64,000 bases of DNA. Origin: Begonia masoniana (taxonomy: Eukaryota > Streptophyta > Magnoliopsida > Cucurbitales > Begoniaceae). Where the stretch lies: the NCBI GenBank assembly GCA_022432975.1, contig CM039515.1, positions 18,633,554 through 18,697,553 of the forward strand, read 5' to 3'. The notes below the pieces were generated by a model that did not search any database, had not been told where the DNA came from, and saw nothing but the letters and a program-made list of their open reading frames with translations. This document shows, piece by piece, positions 10,956 through 22,641 of the stretch. How positions within the stretch are numbered: position 1 is the stretch's first letter; each line of letters opens with the position of its first letter. The position numbers and the translations under genes are program-made.

Positions 10956-11187
10956 ATGAAAGAAGAAATATTTGCACTCCAGGAAACCAACACTTGGTTA
11001 TTAGTCCCACTTCCGAGAGGTACAAAAGTAAACGGCTGCAATTGGGTCTTCAAGACTAAATTGAACTCTGATGGGATAATTTCTCGATATAAGGCTCGCT
11101 TAGTGGCCAAAGGCTATGACAAAACAGAAGGCATTGACTACGATCAAACATTTAGTCCGGTAGTCAAACCGACTTCAGTGCGCACAG
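10956..11187 (+). pseudogene. Copia 2 reverse transcriptase, N-terminal part
   Basis: Matches the conserved copia RT opening: [18 protein letters not shown], then [24 protein letters not shown] and [11 protein letters not shown]. The frame is cut exactly at the Gypsy 1 insertion (target copy CACAG at 11183-11187) and resumes at 28052. A TGA at 10932-10934 separates it from the integrase frame. Confidence 0.92.
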
Positions 11188-11796
11188 TGTAGCAACCCTT
11201 AAACTATTCCTAGAATTTTCGTACAAATTTTTCTTTTTAAACATTCTTAAGTGAACCCCTTTCATTAAATCTTTAAATCAAAGTATAAATCATTGGAAAT
11301 TGTTTGAAAACCATTTAAATAAAACAATGTAATGTATAAAACTTAAAGGCAATGAAACAAAATCGGAACAGAGGGCAGAAAGAGCATTTTGCCCAAAATA
11401 TGCATGGCTGATCGATCGGCCATTCTAGCCGATCTATCGGCTGTTGTAAAATATAGGGGGCGATCGATCGCCCCACACATCAGGCGATCGATCACCCCTG
11501 CGATCAATCACCAGCCAATCGATCGCCCTCACCAGGTGATCGATCGGCACACGCTCTGAAATTTCTTCCAGAGCGTGACCAAAGAGGGCCGATCAATCGC
11601 CCTCCCTGGCGATCGATCGGCAAGCTCTCTGGATTTTTATCCAGAGCGCCGCCTCCCTTCACTTTTTCTTCCTCCCTTCGATTGCCCTGCACACACACAC
11701 TTCATCAATTCTTCTCTTCCACTACATACACCAACGTCTCACCTATTCTCTCATTCAACTTCAACATCAATTAACCCATCAAAACACTTCAACAAA
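11188..11796 (-). repeat. Inverted copy of the Gypsy 1 LTR terminus
   Basis: Starts TGTAGCAACCC and is the reverse complement of the last ~600 bp of the 3' LTR, namely 27564-28046 plus 16078-16183 once Gypsy 2 is removed. Matches include the CGATCGATCG-rich block, the 'ccagagcgtg' segment and the run down to 'cacttcaacaaa'. It is joined directly to mid-RT with a few extra bases. The right arm lacks about 20 bp near 27826 relative to this one. Confidence 0.9.
11400..11640. repeat. CGATCGATCG palindrome-rich block
   Basis: Many copies of GCCGATCGATCGGC-like palindromes within about 240 bp, interspersed with AGAGCGTG/CTCTGGA hairpin arms. The matching block in the right LTR copy is at about 27633-27835, and S2 and S1 have similar ones. 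Confidence 0.85.
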
Positions 11797-12826
11797 TGGC
11801 GAGAATTGACCTACGCTCGGGTTATTATCAGTTGAAGGTCCAGAGAGAAGACATTCAGAAAACGGCGTTCCGAACGAGGTATGGGCATTACGAGTTCCTT
11901 GTTATGTCTTTTAGACTTACAAATGCCCTTGTCGCGTTTATGGATTTGATGAACTGTGTTTTCAAGGTATATTTGGACAAGTTTGTTGTTGTTTTCATCG
12001 ACGACATCTTAATCTATTCTAAGACAAAGGAAGAGCACGAGGAGCATCTAAGGATTGTTTTGAGAATTCTGAGTCAACACCAGCTTTACCCAAAGTTTTC
12101 TAAGTGCGAGTTTTGGCTGGACAATGTCAGTTTTCTTGGCCATATTATATCACAAGAAGGAGTTTCTGTGGATCCAAGCAAGATTCAGGTTGTCAGAGAT
12201 TGGCCACAGCCTAAAAGTGTGCGAGAGGTGCGTGGATTTCTTGGGTTGGCCGGATATTACTGGAAGTTCATCGAGGGATTTTCGAAGATTGCTGTTCCAC
12301 TCTCACGCTTGACTCGGAAGAATGAAAAATTTATGTGGACAGCTGCATGCGATAAGAGTTTTATGGAGTTGAAATAGAAATTGACTACAGCTCCAGTTCT
12401 GACACTTCCCGTTGAAGGTGACAAGTTCAGCATTTATTGCGACGCGTCTGGAGTTGGGCTCAGGTGTGTATTGATGCAAGAAGTGAGAGTTATTGCTTAT
12501 GCTTCTCGGCAGTATAAGCCATATGAGCAGAATTATCCTATGCATGATCTGGAATTAGCAGTCGTGGTCTTCGTACTGAAAATCTGGAGACCCTATTTAT
12601 ATGGGCAACAGTGCGAGATATTTTCAGACCACAAGAGCCTGAGTATTTGTTTACGCAGAAAGAGCTGAATATGCAACAGCGAAGATGGCTGGAATTTGTT
12701 AAAGACTATGAGTTTGAAATCAAGTACCACCCAGGAAAGGCAAACAAAGTCGCAGACGCCTTAAGCAGGATGCCTTCTACTAGCCAGCCTTCACTTGCAA
12801 TAATGCCGGTGACGTTGAGGTCTTAG
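11797..12826 (+). pseudogene. Gypsy 1 reverse transcriptase (partial) and RNase H
   Basis: Begins inside RT at [13 protein letters not shown], so the first RT motifs are lost. The active site reads [12 protein letters not shown]. The RT thumb and connection are followed by RNase H ([10 protein letters not shown], with catalytic [17 protein letters not shown]) and the linker [18 protein letters not shown] stop interrupts at about 12376 and a frameshift at about 12640. The frame ends in a stop at 12824. In an active element this makes double-stranded cDNA from the RNA. Confidence 0.92.
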
Positions 12827-12841
12827 ATTGAGAGGTTCGAT

Positions 12842-14321
12842 GTGGAGATTGTGGCTGAGTTGTCCACTATGCTCACCAAAATTTCTCTTAGGCCGACTAT
12901 TCTGGACAAGATACGAGAAGCTCAACAGAAAGATCTGGAGTGTGAGGAGCATCGGTTGAGCATGACGTCTGAGGATTCGTCTGATTTCAACGTGTCAGAT
13001 GATGGTATCTTAAAGTTTAGGCACAGGTGGTACGTGCCTAACGACGAGGAATTGAAGAAGGAGATTTTGGCTGAGGCACATTCATCGGCTTACTCTGTAC
13101 ATCCAGGAAGGACAAAAATGTATAGAGACTTAAAGCAACACTTTTGGTGGCCGAATATGAAGAGAGAGGTCGCCAGGTATGTGGAAACTTGTTTAATTTG
13201 CCAACAGGTTAAGGTAGAACACCAAAGGCCGGCCGGAACCTTATTACCACTGCCGATTTCGGAGTGAAAATGGGAGCAAATCTCTATGAATTTCATTGTC
13301 GGACTCCCGAGAACAACGAAAGGACATGATGGTATATGGGTTATTGTGGACCGATTGACAAAGTCAGCTCACTTTCTGTCAGTGAAGATGACCTATTCTA
13401 TGGATCAGCTCGCCGAGCTTTATGTGCAGGAAATTGTTAGACTACATGGAGTGCCAGTTTCGATAGTCTCAGACCGAGATTCAAGATTTACTTCGAAATT
13501 CTGGAAGAGTCTGCACAAAGCTATGGGAACTCAGTTAAATTTCAGCACGGCATTTCATCCTCAAACTGATGGACAGACGGAGAGAACGAATCAGATTTTG
13601 GAGGATATGCTTAGAGCGTGCGTGTTGGAATTTTTGGGATCGTGGAGTCGATATTTGCTGCTAATCGAGTTCTCGTACAACAACAGCTTCCAAGCTACTA
13701 TTGGCATGGCTCCGTATGAAGCGTTGTATGGTAGGAAATGTAGATCTCCGCTATATTGGGACGAGGTTGGTGAAGCTAGTATCATTGGTCTCGAGATTCT
13801 ACAGCAAACGGCAGAGAAGATTGCCGTTATCAGACAGCGTATCGAGATAGCTCAGAGCCGACAGAATAGCTATGCTGAGACGGAGAGAATTGGAGTTCGA
13901 TGAGGGAGATGAGGTATATTTGAAGATTTCTCCTTTTAAGGGTGTTATGCAGTTCGGAAGGAAGGGCAAGTTAAACCCTCGATATGTGGGGCCCTTCCCT
14001 ATTTTGAAGAAGATTGGGAAGATGGCGTATCGACTACAGCTTCCGGCTTCAATAGAAGGTATCCACAACGTGTTTCACGTGTCTATGCTCAGGAAATGTG
14101 TACGTGATCCGTCACATATTGTGGAGGTAAGAGAGATTGAAGTACAGCCAACACTGACTTATGTGGAAAAGTTAGTGCAGATTCTAGAGTCGTCCATCAA
14201 AGTATTGCGAAATAAGGAAATTCCGCTAGTAAAAGTCCTGTGGCAGAACCATGGCGTGGAAGAAGCTACTTGGGAGAGACATCAGGATATGATGTCTAAG
14301 TATCCTGAGTTGTTTGTGTGA
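12842..14321 (+). pseudogene. Gypsy 1 integrase with C-terminal chromodomain-like region
   Basis: Shows the HHCC zinc-binding region (EAHSSAYSVHPGRTKMY ... CLICQQ), a stop at 13265-13267 (Trp codon to TGA), then the core with [21 protein letters not shown] and TDGQTERTNQ carrying D, D and E. A frameshift lies near 13880. The C-terminal end has the Tekay/Del signature (KVLRNKEIPLVKVLW and VEEATWERH), a chromodomain-like module thought to guide insertion into heterochromatin. It stops 40 bp before the 3' LTR. Confidence 0.92.
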
Positions 14322-14345
14322 TCAAATTTTGAGGACAAAATTTTA

Positions 14346-14361
14346 AATAAGGTGGATGGAA
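14346..14361 (+). promoter_or_regulatory. Polypurine tract of Gypsy 1
   Basis: AATAAGGTGGATGGAA directly precedes the LTR start TGTAACACCC. Confidence 0.85.
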
Positions 14362-15133
14362 TGTAACACCCAGTTTTACGGGATTATATTATTCCAATAT
14401 AATGTGGCATTTTCGTAAATATGTCAAATTGAGTTCGTTTGGCGAATAAAAAGTTTTAATTGAGCCTTAATGATTAATTGGAATTTATGGTGAAATAGAA
14501 AAATTTGGAGAAACCGAATCGTTGGGTAAATAACGAAATAAGTGGAGAAACAAATAGAAAATCAAAAGGGAGGGCAAAACAGTCATTTGACAAGGCAATT
14601 TTAGTTAAAAATCACAAATTCCTTTTCTTCTCCAGCACTTCACGCAATTTCCTCTCCAAAATCCTCCCCAGGCGATTTCTTTTCTCCTCCTTCGACGTTC
14701 TCACTTTCGACGACGAAGCTTTCCCTTGGAACGTTAGATTTCAGTTTTCGCAGATTTTACGGTTAGGGTTTCGTTTAGAGTTTTGTTAGAAACATGCACT
14801 AAGGTTGAAAATCGATAGGTTATCTTGTTCATGACTCTAATAGGCGTATTTATGGTGATTTGTAAGAGTTAGTTAGAATTAATGGAGGTTGTTGAAAAGT
14901 TTGGTGGTTGGAGATTTTAAAAGCTCCATTAATGGAGATTTGGAAATTCACGAGCATAAATTGCTCGATAAAATGTCTCAATTAGTTAAATTAGAGTTTT
15001 AAGAGATTTCTTTAATTAAGGGTTTCGTAGTTTAGAAGTTTAACGGTTTAAATTCGGTTTTAATGACGAATGTTGTGAATTGCCATAGGTGAACAACACT
15101 CGTGGACGGAGCTCGAATTTCAAAGGACGCGAG

Positions 15134-15675
15134 GTAAGTCTACGTGTTTGTTTGGCCAATAGGCCTACACCGTAAGTCAAGTCGTTGTTGAGGATTTTGG
15201 TGTTATGTGCTTTTACATGCTTTGGTTAGGTAATTAGGGTTAGTTGTCTTTTATAGGTTATGCTTGCGACGTTTGATGGTATCTACGATATATGTTTACA
15301 TTATGTTAACTATGAACTGTGCATGCACAAAATAGCATGAAAAATGGATTTTTGCACGTGTTTAAGAAAATGAAATGAATTAAAGAAACGAATGTACGTA
15401 ATCTTGTCACGACGGGGTGGGGTTCAGACATGGCTGTTTAAGGATGGAAGCATATTTTCTCCCCGGTATATGGAAAGGGCTGTCCAACTGTCGGACGTGC
15501 CCTCTCTATCTGGTGAGAGTTAGACCCCGGTGAAGTTCTGTTCTGTAACAATCTGTTCTGTAAAGTAACGATGAAAATGTCTGCATGATTTATGAACCTC
15601 ATATGCACAGCATGCATTTGCATTTACGTAGATTTACTGAGCTCTTTAGCTCATAGTTTATTGTCTATGGTGTAG
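15134..15675 (+). other. Intron-like segment inside Gypsy 1 LTR
   Basis: AG|GTAAGT at the left and TTTATTG...GTGTAG|GTG at the right bound 542 bp. Equivalent pairs occur in the LTRs of four other families in this window. Splicing is inference only. Confidence 0.35.
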
Positions 15676-16862
15676 GTGAATTTGATACAGGTGAGGACGA
15701 TGTTCCTCCACCCGACGCCTGAGCATGTTGAAGAAGAATGGCCCGTGGGAGTGTGCTGGGTAGTCGACGCTCATTTTGACCGGTGGGGAAGTAAGTAAGT
15801 GTTTTGGGGAGTTGATAGATAGAAAAATAGGATATTTGTACAGTTAGAAACATTTTAGGATGTTTGGTATCTGGATAGTTTATAAAAAGACGTTTTGATG
15901 TTTTGGTAAACTTGTTTTTATAAAACGTTTTACTAAGCTTTATTTGGATTTTTATGGTAATGTTTGGAGATGTTTTAGGTCAAGTATGGATATGCTCGAG
16001 TTTTAGAGCTATCCACGCAGTTGGATTTCGTAGTTTTAGTTTCGTTTTTTATTGGGTTTAGGATACGTTTTGAGTGGTTTTGTTGAAGTGTTCTGATGGG
16101 TTAATTGATGTTGAAGTTGAAGGAGAGAATATGTGAGACATTGATGTATGTAGTGGAAGAGAAGAATTGATGAAGTGTGTGTGTGTAGCACCCGGTTCCA
16201 TTGAACCAAAATTTAATCTATTATTAATGATGAACTTTTATAGAGGGTTGGGGAGAGATATTGATTAGGTTAATAAATGATCAGGCGAGGGCATGATGGT
16301 AATTAGAATTTTTACATAGTGGATAACATATTTAAGGAAAAGTCCAGTGAGAGTAGCCGCCACTATCCCCTATTTTCCTCTTTCGGTGTTCAGCTCGAGC
16401 AGTAGAACTCTCTAAGCTATTCTCTCGCCCGATCCTCCTTCAACCTAGGTAAGTCCTTTTTTCTTGCATTTTAGCGATTAGTTTACTGAGAGAATACAAT
16501 GTGAAGGTTTCGAGGTTTCTCTGATTGAGGGTGGGTTCAGGTTCTTGGTGATAAATGGGAATGCACGGGTAGCAAAGTTTCAAATCGATTTCCTCAAACA
16601 TATTATTGATTTTGGTAGGGTTTAGTAAGAGTTGGATTAATGTACTGTCATGACCTTAGGTGAGCGAGCTTCTGGAGTAGTTGTAACCGAGCATTTCCAG
16701 GAGAGCCAAGTAAGTAAAGTATGCATGTGCCTTCGGGCCTACATCACAAAACAGTAGGGTTATGCATGTCGTGAATGATTTTGTATGTCATGCATCATGT
16801 TTTTGAAAGATTACGAAAATGAATTTCCATGTAAGAATGGTGAGGATATGAACTGAATGTGA

Positions 16863-17054
16863 CAGAACAGCTATTAAGGGAATTCATCTGCCCCTTAATC
16901 GAGTAGATGATGTATGACATTCGGAGAATTGATCTCACTCCCAAGGGAACCAAGGGATCAGAACAGCTATTAAGGGAATTCATCCACCCCTTAATCGAGT
17001 AGAGGATGTATGACATTGGGAGAATTGATCTCCACTCCCAAGGGAACCGAGGGA
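16863..17054 (+). repeat. 96-bp tandem repeat, 2 copies
   Basis: Two direct units, each holding CAGCTATTAAGGGAATTCAT, CCCCTTAATCGAGTAGA and a CCCAAGGGAACC segment. The AGCTATTAAGGG and CCCCTTAAT parts form partial inverted repeats. The same unit is at the same place in the 3' LTR, and a diverged version is in the Gypsy 4 LTRs. Confidence 0.9.
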
Positions 17055-17730
17055 TCAGATCAGTTTATGAACATATGTGTATGCAATTGAGATGAGAAAG
17101 TAGAAACTACATGTTTAGGAATTTATGTTTCAGCTAATTCATTTCATTACTGCTTTACTTACTTAGCAATAGGCTAATAGATGAGTTTTGTGATGTAGGT
17201 GTTGAGGAAACAGCAGGTGAATTCCCTGATTTTACTAACGAATAGATGGGGTTGGAGGAGCACTTCTCTGCCACGAACGGGTATACTGATGAGGCGGATT
17301 AACTGTTGTCTGTTGGTGTGAAAGTTTAGTTGACAGTGTTTTAATTTAAGTATGTTGAACTTTTCATTACAGTAGTGATTACAATGTTTTGAAAACGATT
17401 TCGAGATTTTCCTGTTAATAGCATTCTGTTGGGATTTAGTGATGGCACCCACTGGAATTTTTAGTAATGCAATGGTTTGAAACTTTTTTGAATGGTTTCA
17501 GTGAAGTGAGTAAATTTCTTTTCCGTAGGTTGAGTTGTTGTTCTGTTGTCTATCGGAAGATGTCTTCAATGGAAGCCATCGGATGATATAGAACGAAATT
17601 TGTCGTTTAGTGATTGGTAAATATAGCTTGTTCTATCGGATGATGTCTCAGTAAACTCATCGGCAGATGCGTGCTGACATCACCGGTGGATGTAGAACAA
17701 AGTCGATCGGATGAAGGGAATCATCCGGCT

Positions 17731-19830
17731 GACGTCGTCGGATGATGTAGAAAGTCTTTTGTCATTTAGTGACCGATGGATGTCGTGTGTAAATCCACCG
17801 GATGATGTGGAAAGTCTTTTGTCGTTTAGTGACCGGTGGATGTCGTGTGTAAATCCACCGGATGATGTAGAAAGTCTTTTGTCGTTTAGTGACCGGTGGA
17901 TGTCGTGTGTAAATCCACCGGATGATGTAGAAAGTCTTTTGTCATTTAGTGACCGGTGGATGTCGTGTGTAAATCCACCGGATGATGTGGAAAGTCTTTT
18001 GTCGTTTAGTGACCGGTGGATGTCGTGTGTAAATCCACCGGATGATGTAGAAAGTCTTTTGTCATTTAGTGACCGGTGGATGTCGTGTGTAAATCCACCG
18101 GATGATGTGGAAAGTCTTTTGTCGTTTAGTGACCGGTGGATGTCGTGTGTAAATCCACCGGATGATGTAGAAAGTCTTTTGTCATTTAGTGACCGGTGGA
18201 TGTCGTGTGTAAATCCACCGGATGATGTGGAAAGTCTTTTGTCGTTTAGTGACCGGTGGATGTCGTGTGTAAATCCACCGGATGATGTGGAAAGTCTTTT
18301 GTCATTTAGTGACCGGTGGATGTCGTGTGTAAATCCACCGGATGATGTAGAAAGTCTTTTGTCGTTTAGTGACCGGTGGATGTCGTGTGTAAATCCACCG
18401 GATGATGTAGAAAGTCTTTTGTCATTTAGTGACCGGTGGATGTCGTGTGTAAATCCACCGGATGATGTAGAAAGTCTTTTGTCATTTAGTGACCGGTGGA
18501 TGTCGTGTGTAAATCCACCGGATGATGTAGAAAGTCTTTTGTCATTTAGTGACCGGTGGATGTCGTGTGTAAATCCACCGGATGATGTAGAAAGTCTTTT
18601 GTCATTTAGTGACCGGTGGATGTCGTGTGTAAATCCACCGGATGATGTAGAAAGTCTTTTGTCATTTAGTGACCGGTGGATGTCGTGTGTAAATCCACCG
18701 GATGATGTAGAAAGTCTTTTGTCATTTAGTGACCGGTGGATGTCGTGTGTAAATCCACCGGATGATGTAGAAAGTCTTTTGTCATTTAGTGACCGGTGGA
18801 TGTCGTGTGTAAATCCACCGGATGATGTAGAAAGTCTTTTGTCATTTAGTGACCGGTGGATGTCGTGTGTAAATCCACCGGATGATGTAGAAAGTCTTTT
18901 GTCATTTAGTGACCGGTGGATGTCGTGTGTAAATCCACCGGATGATGTAGAAAGTCTTTTGTCGTTTAGTGACCGGTGGATGTCGTGTGTAAATCCACCG
19001 GATGATGTAGAAAGTCTTTTGTCATTTAGTGACCGGTGGATGTCGTGTGTAAATCCACCGGATGATGTAGAAAGTCTTTTGTCATTTAGTGACCGGTGGA
19101 TGTCGTGTGTAAATCCACCGGATGATGTGGAAAGTCTTTTGTCATTTAGTGACCGGTGGATGTCGTGTGTAAATCCACCGGATGATGTAGAAAGTCTTTT
19201 GTCATTTAGTGACCGGTGGATGTCGTGTGTAAATCCACCGGATGATGTAGAAAGTCTTTTGTCGTTTAGTGACCGGTGGATGTCGTGTGTAAATCCACCG
19301 GATGATGTAGAAAGTCTTTTGTCATTTAGTGACCGGTGGATGTCGTGTGTAAATCCACCGGATGATGTAGAAAGTCTTTTGTCATTTAGTGACCGGTGGA
19401 TGTCGTGTGTAAATCCACCGGATGATGTAGAAAGTCTTTTGTCATTTAGTGACCGGTGGATGTCGTGTGTAAATCCACCGGATGATGTGGAAAGTCTTTT
19501 GTCATTTAGTGACCGGTGGATGTCGTGTGTAAATCCACCGGATGATGTAGAAAGTCTTTTGTCATTTAGTGACCGGTGGATGTCGTGTGTAAATCCACCG
19601 GATGATGTGGAAAGTCTTTTGTCGTTTAGTGACCGGTGGATGTCGTGTGTAAATCCACCGGATGATGTAGAAAGTCTTTTGTCATTTAGTGACCGGTGGA
19701 TGTCGTGTGTAAATCCACCGGATGATGTAGAAAGTCTTTTGTCATTTAGTGACCGGTGGATGTCGTGTGTAAATCCACCGGATGATGTAGAAAGTCTTTT
19801 GTCATTTAGTGACCGGTGGATGTCGTGTTG
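17731..19830. repeat. 60-bp satellite array, about 35 copies
   Basis: Units of exactly 60 bp repeat in register with almost no indels. Each contains the hairpin CCGGTGGAT...ATCCACCGG (9-bp stem, about 11-base loop), a GTCGTTTAGTGA or GTCATTTAGTGA segment, and GATGATGTRGAAAGTC. Only two positions vary commonly, both G/A: GTCG/GTCA and TGTGG/TGTAG. The first unit has ACCGATGG in place of ACCGGTGG. Because 60 is divisible by 3 and the unit has no stop in some frames, both strands appear open for over 700 codons; this is not coding evidence. Confidence 0.97.
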
Positions 19831-20131
19831 CCACCAGATGATATTTTCCATTTTCTGCTTCAGCCTCTTTTGTTGACTTTTGTTCGGCGGGCGATGTGTT
19901 TGACTTTTGAAACTTACGAAGTATTCTATGATTTAACCTTTATTCTTTTGCCGATTATTTCTCAAAATTCCAACTGAGTACTCAAGCAATGTACAATAGT
20001 TTTGTTTAACTCTATCTTACTCAAACGATTTCCGCTGCAAGTTTTTTTTAAAAAAAATACGGTTGAAATTTCTAGTCATGTACGGGCATGGTGCCACGAA
20101 CCGGGTTCAGATAACTCGGGGCGTGACAGTG

Positions 20132-20145
20132 TGGTATCAGAGACA
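20132..20145 (+). promoter_or_regulatory. Primer-binding site of Gypsy 2
   Basis: TGGTATCAGAGACA, three bases after the LTR end, an initiator-methionine-tRNA type site with a diverged 3' end. Confidence 0.88.
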
Positions 20146-20283
20146 TTCAGTTAAACCGTTCAAAAGATTACTCATCAGTGCCAATCGTCGCATGGAAGTA
20201 CTCCAACAACTGTAAGTGTTTATGTGAGCCTCAGTAATTAGATATTTATGAACATAGTTAACCTTGTACAGGAAGTCAGTTTA

Positions 20284-22641
20284 ATGGCCAGACGCCCAGG
20301 AAGACCTAGGATACCGAGGGAAATGCCAAACTTGAGGAGTGAGGAAGAACCTAGTGTTATTAGGCAATTAACAGACTTGGTACGTCAGCAAACAGACTTA
20401 GTGCGTCAGCAGTCCGATCAGTTGGGGGTGTTACTAAACCGAGAGGTACAAGGGAGTGCCAACTCAGGTTCTAGCAATGAGCATTCAGGAGACCGATTTC
20501 GGAAGCTCCAGCCGCCCACGTTTGATGGAAAATCATCTGACCCGATTGTTACTGAAGAGTGGTTGAGGAAGATTGAAAGCATGCTCCGGTGTGCTAAAGT
20601 CGGAGAAGGAGACAAGGTCACCCTGGCGACCTTTCATTTTGCTGGAGACGCCCAGCTTTGGTGGGAGACAATTGAGACCACCACTGACATTCTGACTATG
20701 ACTTGGTCACAGTTTAAGGACATTTTCTATGAGAAATATTTTAATAGCACAGTTCAGGCAGCAAAGAAGGTAGAATTTTTTAACTTGAAGCAGACAGGGT
20801 CTGTGGCTGAGTACGTTAGACAATTTGAGTCCCTGTCCAGATTCGCTGCACACTTTATTCACCGAAATGAAGATAAGGTGTTTCAATTCATGAATGGACT
20901 GAAACCAGAAATGTACAGAGGGGTCAAGTTTTCGGGTTATAAAGGTTTGCCCTTCAATGATGTTGTGTCCACAGCATTGGAGGTGGAAGAAGCTGAATTG
21001 AAATGTGCTGGACTAAAGGAAACCCCGAGAAAGTTTGTTCAACCACCACCGCAGAGAGGAGTGAAGAGGTCCAATGAAGGTCAGCACAGCCACGGGATAG
21101 GAAAGAAGGTACCAGACACCAAGACGTTTCCTCTGTGCCCAAAGTGTTCGAAGAATCACTCGGGCGAGTGTAGATTTGGATCGGGTAAGTGCTTCAACTG
21201 CGAAGAGGTTGGACACTTGTACAAGGATTGCCCAAAGCCCCGGATCGTTCGATGCTTCCATTGCAACAAAGTTGGCCATGTCAACAGAGACTGCCCATCT
21301 TTGAGGGGTGGCCCTGTCAGGATTAAGCCAAGAATATTCTCCATGATGGAGTCAGGTGATGAGGACCAGCCTGCTGTAGTGTCAGGTACTGTATTGATTA
21401 ACTCTGTACCTGCTTTTACTTTGATAGATTCAGGTGCAACTCATTCTTTTATAGCCTCTGCATTTGCTGATAAGTTAGATGTACGGTTTACTCCTTCTGA
21501 GCATGTGTATAACATAGCATTACCTTCTGGTGAGCACATGCACTCTAGTCAAATGATGCCTAATAGTGTGGTGTTGGTAGGGAATATGAATTTGCCTGCT
21601 GACCTCATTGTTATGGACATAATGGGATTTGATGTGATCCTAGGAATGGATTGGTTGTTTAAGCATTATGCCATAATAGATTGTAGAACTGGAATTGTTA
21701 GTTTTCAACCCCCTAGTGGTTTAAACCATACCTTCCAAGCCCTGAAGAAGAGTAAGGAAATGACTGTAATGACTTCTGTTAGTTGTAGACCCTCCCTTTG
21801 CAGAGAGTATTCGTGCTTTTTGGCCAGTGTTTTAGACACACAACAAGTAGAAAAATCAAGCCCCAAAAATGTTTTAGTTGTCCAAGATTTTCCGGAGGTA
21901 TTTTTAGATGACATTCCTGGCTTGCCACCAGATAGAGAAATTGAATTTGTGGTAGATGTTTACCCCGGCGCTGAGCCTATATCTAAGAATCCATATAGAC
22001 TAGCACCAACAGAACTTAAAGAATTGAAGAAACAGTTAGAGGACTTGTTGGAAAAGGGGTTCATACGCCCTAGCTTTTCACCATGGGGTGCACCTGTCCT
22101 TTTTGTCAAAAAGAAAGATGGATCTATGTGTATGTGCATAGACTATAGAGAATTGAATAAGCTAACTGTCAAGAACAAGTATCCACTACCGAGGATTGAT
22201 GATTTATTTGATCAGCTTAAGGGTGCAAGAGTTTTCTCTAAAATTGACCTTAGGTCCAGTTATTACCAGTTGAAGGTTAGATCTGAAGATATCCCAAAGA
22301 CTGCCTTTCGCACAAGGTATGGACATTATGAGTTTTTGGTTATGTCTTTTGGATTGACAAATGCGCCAGCAGCCTTCATGGATCTCATGAATAGGGTGTT
22401 TCGCGAGTATTTGGACAAGTTTGTCATTGTATTCATAGATGACATTTTAATCTATTCTAAAACTAAGGATGAGCATGCAGGACACCTAAACTTGGTGTTA
22501 GGATTGCTGAAGCAGCACCAACTTTATGCCAAATTTTCTAAGTGTGAGTTTTGGTTGGACAGAGTTCACTTTCTTGGTCATGTGATCTCTGGAGATGGGA
22601 TATCTGTTGATCCAGCCAAGGTTCAAGCTGTTAAGGAATGA
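20284..22641 (+). pseudogene. Gypsy 2 gag, protease and reverse transcriptase (part)
   Basis: The likely start is the ATG at 20284 ([13 protein letters not shown]), conserved in Gypsy 4 at 55731; an in-frame ATG 36 bases upstream is less likely. In order: retrotransposon gag domain ([18 protein letters not shown] ... [10 protein letters not shown] ... [11 protein letters not shown]), a Cys-rich [12 protein letters not shown] segment, two CCHC knuckles ([14 protein letters not shown] and [14 protein letters not shown]), protease ([13 protein letters not shown]), and RT with [13 protein letters not shown] and [13 protein letters not shown]. It ends at TGA in place of a Trp codon (22639-22641). 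This is the longest intact gag-pol stretch in the window. Confidence 0.95.

Larger units (their letters stand above)
16184..20128 (+). repeat. Gypsy 2 5' LTR (3945 bp)
   Basis: Begins TGTAGCACCCGG and ends GGGGCGTGACA. Contents in order: promoter-side region, a splice-donor-like GTAAGT at 16449, a second at 16710, the GGGCCTACATC block, two 96-bp units (16863-17054), an acceptor-like GTAG at 17198, unique sequence at about 17311-17716, the 60-bp array, and a 300-bp unique end. The host gene-like frames in the array are artefacts. Confidence 0.95.

Noticed and set aside
17731..19830. CRISPR array
   Set aside because: Direct repeats with no unique spacers, in a plant retrotransposon LTR, with no cas genes.
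17680..19876. Two very long open frames on opposite strands (over 700 codons each) of a repetitive protein
   Set aside because: They exist only because a 60-bp unit without stops is repeated in frame. The array is inside an LTR, both strands are equally open, and array length differs between LTRs.
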